NCBI RefSeq assembly: GCF_902364365.1
Contig: NZ_CABJDN010000014.1
Span: 81,202 to 145,201, forward strand
Reading direction: 5' to 3'
DNA: 64,000 bases
Source of the DNA: Bacteroides intestinalis
GTDB taxonomy: Bacteria > Bacteroidota > Bacteroidia > Bacteroidales > Bacteroidaceae
Shown here piece after piece: positions 59,005 through 64,000 of the stretch (the stretch's first letter is position 1; every line of letters starts with the position of its first letter). The notes under the pieces are model-generated. The model did no database searches, had not been told where the DNA came from, and saw nothing but the letters and a program-made list of their open reading frames with translations. The position numbers and the translations under genes were made by a program.

Positions 59005-61017
59005 ATGAAAAGATTTATTCAAAAACATATATTCAATGGCTTAGTGATGTTGGCGGGTGCGTCAATAGTATTCACCAGTTGTAAAGAAAGTTTTTTGGAT
59101 GCAGATCCGTTGTCATTCTATGAGCCGACTACAACTTTCTCTACAGAAGCCGGTTTGAAGTCTGTATTGGCTATTGCCGACCGTCAGTTGAAACGTTATT
59201 GGACGGATGGTGACTCTAACGAAATGTTTCCCCTTATGTCGGAATATACATTTTCTGATCTAATGGTACCTTCCGCTACTGATAAGACGGACTTATTGGA
59301 TAATGTAGCTCAGAAACTGACTATAAACAGTGACCAGTCTACTTTGTTAAATTTGAATCGTGTTAGTACTCTTTGGTTCTTTTGGCAGCAAACTTATGAA
59401 GGAATTCGTAATGCTAATACGATTTTAACTTATATAGATAATGTGACCAGTTTGAGTGATGATACAAAAAACATATATATTGGTAGAGCTTATTTTCATC
59501 GTGCATTTCGTTACTATTTATTGACATTCCAGTATGGAAACGTACCTTTGATGACGAAAATTCTAGAAGTTCCTAAACTGAATTTCCGTTCTACTAAGCG
59601 CGATGCTATTTTGGACTTATTAGTACAAAATATGGAATTTGCAGTAAAGTGGGTACCTGACCAAAAAGATATGGACTTGATTGGTATGGTTAACAAAGGT
59701 GCCTGTCGCATGCTACTTTCAAAACTCTATCTTGCTGTAGGTGAATATGAAAAAGCAAAAGAACAGTTAGATATCCTTATCAATAATTCTGGCTATTCAC
59801 TGATGACTGATAATTTTGGTACATTCAATGATGGTGGTGTACCCGAAACATGGTCTGTCACTCGTAATGTCATTTGGGATTTACATCGCCCAGAAAATAA
59901 GTTGATTTCTACCAATAAGGAGGTCATAATGGGGATGCCCAATAGAGGTGCTGCTTCTGAATCATTCTTGAAGAATCAAACCATGCGTATTCTCTATCCG
60001 TTCTATTTTAATAATATGGTGACGATGCCTGACGGTAAGCAAGCCTTATTGAATATTAAGCGCAACAGTGCAGATTACAATGGAGAGTATGACTATATGC
60101 GTGCTATGGGACGTGGAATTTCTACTTGCCGTCCTACTTGGTTCTATCAGAAAGGAGTTTGGGCTGTGAATGGTAAAATGGATGAAACAGACTTACGTCA
60201 TAGTGTAGAAGCAGGTAACTGGGTGACAATGGAATCTCTCAAATGTAATAATAAGGCTTCTTCTTATTTTGGTCAACCGTTGAGGCTTTATGATGATAAT
60301 GGCAAATTGTTGTGTGCTGATACTATCCGCCGTTGGTATGACGTTCCCCATTATATATTCAAATTGGATGACCCTGTCAACGAGGCTAATATCTCTGGTT
60401 CCGACGGTAACCGTGGTGCGACAGACGGTAGTAATGCAGACTGGTATCTTTATCGTCTAGCTGAAGCGTATCTGTTGCGTGCTGAGGCTAAGTTCTATAT
60501 CAATCCAAATGATGCTACCATTAAGGATGACTTGAATATCATTCGCGAGCGTGCACACTGTTCTCAACTTTACGAGGGAAATGTTACTATTGGTGATATT
60601 ATGAACGAACGCGCTCGTGAACTGTTTTGGGAAGAATTCCGTAATGTAGAGCTGACTCGTGTATCTCTCTGTTTGGCTCGCAGTGGTAGACCCGACGAAT
60701 GGGGAAACACTTATGACATCAATACTTTCGACAAGCAGGAGGGCACTGACTTGACGGGTGGAAGCTACTGGTATCAGCGTTGTATCCATCAAGGCATGTA
60801 CAATAAGGGTGTAACGCTTGTTATTAATGCTACTAAATCGAATCTTGATTATATCATAGACAAGAAGAATATCTACTGGCCTATTCCTGAAAAGGAGATT
60901 AAAGCTAATAATAAGGGACAATTGTGGCAGAACTATGGCTATACCGGTTATGATCCTTCAATTCCTGTATGGGAAACTTGGGAAGAATCTGTAGCTGACG
61001 AGAGTAAGATTGATTAA
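59005..61017 (+). CDS. SusD/RagB-family lipoprotein of the polysaccharide locus
   Basis: 670 residues; lipobox at Cys26 (VFTSC). SusD hallmarks: FHRAFRYYLLTFQYGNVPL, the LYRLAEAYLLRAEAKFYIN repeat and the terminal motif IYWPIPEKEIKANNKGQLWQNYGY. It is larger than the ribose-locus SusD by about 150 residues because of additional loops, as in SusD proteins for branched substrates. Anchored at the outer membrane as the lid of SusC. It is followed by a strong terminator at 61052-61111. Confidence 0.93.
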   Translation: MKRFIQKHIFNGLVMLAGASIVFTSCKESFLDADPLSFYEPTTTFSTEAGLKSVLAIADRQLKRYWTDGDSNEMFPLMSEYTFSDLMVPSATDKTDLLDNVAQKLTINSDQSTLLNLNRVSTLWFFWQQTYEGIRNANTILTYIDNVTSLSDDTKNIYIGRAYFHRAFRYYLLTFQYGNVPLMTKILEVPKLNFRSTKRDAILDLLVQNMEFAVKWVPDQKDMDLIGMVNKGACRMLLSKLYLAVGEYEKAKEQLDILINNSGYSLMTDNFGTFNDGGVPETWSVTRNVIWDLHRPENKLISTNKEVIMGMPNRGAASESFLKNQTMRILYPFYFNNMVTMPDGKQALLNIKRNSADYNGEYDYMRAMGRGISTCRPTWFYQKGVWAVNGKMDETDLRHSVEAGNWVTMESLKCNNKASSYFGQPLRLYDDNGKLLCADTIRRWYDVPHYIFKLDDPVNEANISGSDGNRGATDGSNADWYLYRLAEAYLLRAEAKFYINPNDATIKDDLNIIRERAHCSQLYEGNVTIGDIMNERARELFWEEFRNVELTRVSLCLARSGRPDEWGNTYDINTFDKQEGTDLTGGSYWYQRCIHQGMYNKGVTLVINATKSNLDYIIDKKNIYWPIPEKEIKANNKGQLWQNYGYTGYDPSIPVWETWEESVADESKID

Positions 61018-61051
61018 GCACTTTCGCTACATTTAGCGAAAAAAATATTTG

Positions 61052-61111
61052 ATGGAGGTATGTCTGGGCAACGGAACATAAACTGTGAACTGTAGTGCAA
61101 CATACCTCCAT
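61052..61111 (+). terminator. Terminator after susD
   Basis: Perfect 12-base stem (61052-61063 with 61100-61111) with a 36-base loop and TTTTATTTTTTT after it. A small hairpin (61022-61029 with 61034-61041) precedes it. Together they should end most susC/susD transcripts. Confidence 0.75.
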
Positions 61112-61191
61112 TTTATTTTTTTGTCACAGATGTTGATGACGGTGAAAAGCTATCAAATCATAAGTTCTGTATAATATATCTGAAAAGTGAA

Positions 61192-62220
61192 ATGGAAAAC
61201 AGGAAAAATATGCATATAAAAAAGTTATTGGTGTTATCAGTGTCACTCTGTCTGACGGCATGCTCTTCATCATCGTCGAAGGTGGAAGATGATCCGGAAA
61301 ATCAACCGAAGAATGTATATCATAATCCGGTTATAAACTACAGTTTGCCTGATCCTTCTGTTATCAAAGGAGAGGATGGCTATTTCTACTTATATGCTAC
61401 TGAAAATATCCGTAATCTGCCTATTCATCGTTCGAAAGACTTGGTGGAGTGGGAATATGTGGGTACGGCTTTTACAAATGATACTCGTCCGGACTTTGAA
61501 CCCAAAGGAGGATTATGGGCTCCTGATATTAATAAAATAGGCGATAAATACGTGCTTTATTATTCCATGTCCGTTTGGGGAGGCGAGTGGACTTGTGGCA
61601 TCGGATGTGCTACTGCCGATAAGCCCGAAGGCCCTTTTAAGGATCATGGAAAAATGTTTCGTAGCAATGAAATCAATGTGCAGAATTCTATTGATCCTTT
61701 CTATATAGAGGAAGGAGGACAAAAATATCTGTTTTGGGGCAGTTTCCGGGGCATTTATGCTATCGAGCTATCAGATGATGGACTTTCCCTTAAAGAAGGT
61801 GCTACACCCCAAAAAGTGGCAGGAACTGCCTACGAAGGCACTTATATTCATAAGAAGGATGGTTATTACTACTTTTTTGCTTCAATAGGTACTTGCTGTG
61901 AAGGATTGAACAGCACATATACAACAGTAGTAGGACGTTCAGAAAATCTTTTCGGCCCTTATGTTGATAAAAAGGGTGGGAATATGCTCGACAATAAACA
62001 TGAAATCCTGATTCATAAAAATAGTGCTTTTGTAGGCACCGGCCATAATTCTGAGATTGTGACGGATAATGCCGGTAATGATTGGTTTTTCTATCATGCG
62101 GTAAGCGTAAAAAATCCCGAAGGACGTATGTTGCTGATGGATAAGATTGAGTGGAAAGATGGATGGCCATCTGTAAAGGGTACTTCTCCATCAATAGAGG
62201 CAGAAAAACCAGTATTCTAA
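61192..62220 (+). CDS. GH43 arabinanase-like lipoprotein
   Basis: 342 residues from 61192; an ATG at 61210 gives a cleaner signal (MHIKKLLVLSVSL, lipobox Cys18 from there) and is my preferred second choice. GH43 residues: base in LPDPSV, WAPDINK, the SIDPFYI aspartate and EGTYIHKKDGYYYFF. The GTCCEGLNSTYTTVVGRSENLFGPY stretch is typical of arabinan endo-1,5-alpha-arabinosidases (GH43 subfamily 4/5 kind). It therefore points to arabinan or arabinose-rich substrate. Expressed after the terminator, maybe by read-through or its own promoter, and 22 bases before the truncated gene. Confidence 0.85.
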   Translation: MENRKNMHIKKLLVLSVSLCLTACSSSSSKVEDDPENQPKNVYHNPVINYSLPDPSVIKGEDGYFYLYATENIRNLPIHRSKDLVEWEYVGTAFTNDTRPDFEPKGGLWAPDINKIGDKYVLYYSMSVWGGEWTCGIGCATADKPEGPFKDHGKMFRSNEINVQNSIDPFYIEEGGQKYLFWGSFRGIYAIELSDDGLSLKEGATPQKVAGTAYEGTYIHKKDGYYYFFASIGTCCEGLNSTYTTVVGRSENLFGPYVDKKGGNMLDNKHEILIHKNSAFVGTGHNSEIVTDNAGNDWFFYHAVSVKNPEGRMLLMDKIEWKDGWPSVKGTSPSIEAEKPVF

Positions 62221-62242
62221 CAATTATAAAACAAATGCGATT

Positions 62243-64000
62243 ATGAGACTAAAGAGATTGTTTTTTGGAGTAATGCTTTTAGCGGGCATTACAAATGCAG
62301 GGGCTATGGAGCATTCTCTGGGAGATGTTTCAACCTCTATTTCCTTGAAAGTTCCGGGTAATGACGCCCAGCACTATTCACTGACTCTCCAGAAGCAGCA
62401 GGACGGTGTGTATACCTGCCAGTCTTCCGAGCAGTTACCATTGGTTATTACCCGCCAGGTAGTTGATAAAGATGGCAAGCAGCGTATTAACGTTGTCATC
62501 ACGGCCTTGGATACTGTTTATTTCAATTATGGCGAGCAAATAAAAACCGGATACCGGCATTCTGATTGCCAGTTCTACATGCCCGGCTTCTGGTACCGCC
62601 AGAATCTTCGTTCGCCCGAAAAGGCCCCTTCTTTCCATACCTCGGATAGCTGGCTGGTACGCGAAGACCGTCTGAGTACTCCCCTGACTGCAGCCTTCAA
62701 TTCAAGTAAAGGCAAGTCCATGTCAGTCATCCGCATTGACAAGTTTGACAAGGAGGCTTTGGTTACTCATAAAGAAGGCGAGGTCATTGTATCCGGTGAG
62801 ACTTCCATCGGCTATACCGGCTTCGAGAATGTAGGTGGCATGACTGTCCTTTCCTATGGTTTTCCTTATAAGGAAGCTCCCAAGACTTATATCCGTAAAC
62901 TGACTCTTGCCCCTTCCGTTGAGGCTTTCCAGCTGCTTCGCAAGGGTGATAGCATTACCCTGACCTGGGAACTGTCCGAGATTGATGCTGCCGACTTCTC
63001 CGAGTGCGTACAACGTACCTGGGAGTATTGCTATGACACGAACCGTCCCCAACCCGTGAATACCCCTTATACGGTGGACCGTATGAAAGATGTGCTTAGC
63101 AACTTCTTTGTGGAGAGCTATGTGAATACTACTCCTACCCATTATTATTCGGGCGTTGAGTTGAAGACAGCCACCTGCGCCAGTACTGATGTTGCCGAAG
63201 TCGGCTTTGTGGGTCGTACGTTGCTTAATGCCTTCAATGCATTGGAATACGGTTCCCAACAGAACCGTCCTGAACTAGTGAACAGTGCTAACAGTATCTT
63301 TGATACTTATCTTTCAAACGGTTTCTCTCCTGCGGGCTTTTTCAATGAGGTTGTCCATTATAACCGTGGTTTTAAGGAACCTAATCTTAGTATCCGCCGC
63401 CAATCGGAAGGTGTGTATGCCATTCTTAATTATCTGGATTATGAGAAGCAACACAAGCGTAAACATCCCGAATGGGAGAACCGTTTGAAGGTTATCCTGG
63501 ACAGTTTCCTTCGTCTTCAGAATGCTGACGGTAGTTTCCCCCGTAAGTTCAAGGATGATTTCTCTATCGTAGACGGTACGGGTGGCAGTACTCCTTCGGC
63601 TACTTTGCCTCTGGTAATGGCCTACAAGTATTTCAAGGACAAGCGTTACCTTGAGAGTGCCAAGCGTACTGTTAATTATCTGGAGAATGAGCTTATCTCT
63701 AAATCCGATTATTTCTCTTCCACTTTGGATGCTAATTGTGAGGATAAGGAAGCTTCCCTTTATGCTGCTACTGCCACTTATTACCTTGCTCTGGTTACTA
63801 AAGGTGCTGAGCGTGCTCACTATGCCGAACTTTGCAGGAAGGCTGCTTATTTCGCCTTATCCTGGTATTATACCTGGGATGTTCCCTTTGCCGAGGGTCA
63901 GATGTTGGGTGATATCGGTCTAAAGACCCGTGGCTGGGGTAATGTTTCGGTTGAAAATAATCATATTGATGTGTTTATCTTCGAGTTTGCTGATGTGTTA
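62243..64000 (+). CDS. Secreted (alpha/alpha)-barrel protein, cut by the window edge
   Basis: Open from the ATG at 62243 to the last base (586 codons, no stop), so it continues outside. Signal peptide (MRLKRLFFGVMLLAGITNAGA), a beta-rich N-terminal half (to about residue 240) and, from about residue 310, pairs of helices like NRLKVILDSFLRLQNADGSFPRKF and KRYLESAKRTVNYLENEL that suggest an (alpha/alpha)6 barrel of the glycosidase/lyase kind. I do not recognise the family. Its C/G-rich third codon positions contrast with the AT-rich genes before it, suggesting a different history or stronger codon selection. It lies 22 bases after the GH43 arabinanase and is likely co-transcribed. Confidence 0.75.
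   Translation, partial: MRLKRLFFGVMLLAGITNAGAMEHSLGDVSTSISLKVPGNDAQHYSLTLQKQQDGVYTCQSSEQLPLVITRQVVDKDGKQRINVVITALDTVYFNYGEQIKTGYRHSDCQFYMPGFWYRQNLRSPEKAPSFHTSDSWLVREDRLSTPLTAAFNSSKGKSMSVIRIDKFDKEALVTHKEGEVIVSGETSIGYTGFENVGGMTVLSYGFPYKEAPKTYIRKLTLAPSVEAFQLLRKGDSITLTWELSEIDAADFSECVQRTWEYCYDTNRPQPVNTPYTVDRMKDVLSNFFVESYVNTTPTHYYSGVELKTATCASTDVAEVGFVGRTLLNAFNALEYGSQQNRPELVNSANSIFDTYLSNGFSPAGFFNEVVHYNRGFKEPNLSIRRQSEGVYAILNYLDYEKQHKRKHPEWENRLKVILDSFLRLQNADGSFPRKFKDDFSIVDGTGGSTPSATLPLVMAYKYFKDKRYLESAKRTVNYLENELISKSDYFSSTLDANCEDKEASLYAATATYYLALVTKGAERAHYAELCRKAAYFALSWYYTWDVPFAEGQMLGDIGLKTRGWGNVSVENNHIDVFIFEFADVL

Noticed and set aside
1..64000. CRISPR arrays, tRNA or rRNA genes, insertion sequences
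   Set aside because: I looked for spaced direct repeats, tRNA-like cloverleaf segments and transposase motifs and found none. The absence is by eye and not by a dedicated scan.

Overview
The window looks like chromosomal DNA of a gut Bacteroides or a close relative. The evidence is two SusC/SusD pairs, a hybrid two-component regulator fused to an AraC domain, many lipoproteins, Bacteroides-restricted small families (DUF3836, DUF3244), FISUMP and BACON domains, and repeated matches to the Bacteroidetes -7 promoter element TAnnTTTG. I saw no tRNA, rRNA, CRISPR array, transposase or integrase. All family names are from memory and by eye; no search was run.

Layout. (1) 223-2293: a two-gene module, an AAA/ABC-type ATPase overlapping a small partner that may be nuclease-like; a candidate defence pair. 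(2) 2366-16341: a ribose/nucleoside utilisation locus resembling the rus locus of B. thetaiotaomicron. A regulator (plus strand) is divergent from a nine-gene minus-strand operon: ribokinase, sugar permease, SusC, SusD, BACON/FISUMP lipoprotein, beta-propeller lipoprotein, two nucleoside-hydrolase-type proteins and a second beta-propeller lipoprotein. The likely logic is that ribosides are captured at the surface, cleaved outside the cytoplasm, and ribose is imported and phosphorylated. (3) 16395-24592: lgt, an ORF6N protein, a ketopantoate-reductase-like gene, ychF, a DUF5703 glycosidase-like protein, an HD phosphohydrolase and a DUF3836 protein. (4) 24872-34946: housekeeping genes: polA, a polyprenyl diphosphate synthase and a tightly packed mnmG-apt-uvrC-dtd-mazG-deoC series with a parS-like site between mnmG and apt.

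(5) 35312-40250: an accessory island with a TPR membrane regulator, a DUF3244 protein, a 40-residue basic peptide, three DUF2589-type proteins, a zinc-ribbon protein and a phage-type M15 peptidase, closed by a strong terminator. This is the least explained block and my first choice for an undescribed system. (6) 40446-64000: a polysaccharide utilisation region: GH2 enzyme, hybrid two-component regulator, a cassette of two Tat-signal Gfo/Idh/MocA oxidoreductases with a small membrane protein and a double DUF1080 protein (the 3-keto-glycoside type of sugar cleavage), a divergent ApbE, a GH43 enzyme, a DUF4965/glutaminase-like protein, SusC/SusD, an arabinanase-like GH43 and a secreted alpha-helical protein cut by the right edge. 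The GH43 types hint at arabinose-containing glycans, but the substrate is not proven by sequence.

Transcription units are marked by unusually clear hairpin terminators (2314-2358, 16343-16387, 19529-19556, 21003-21048, 24091-24121, 24767-24793, 28773-28831, 40203-40250, 50802-50837, 55433-55460, 61052-61111).
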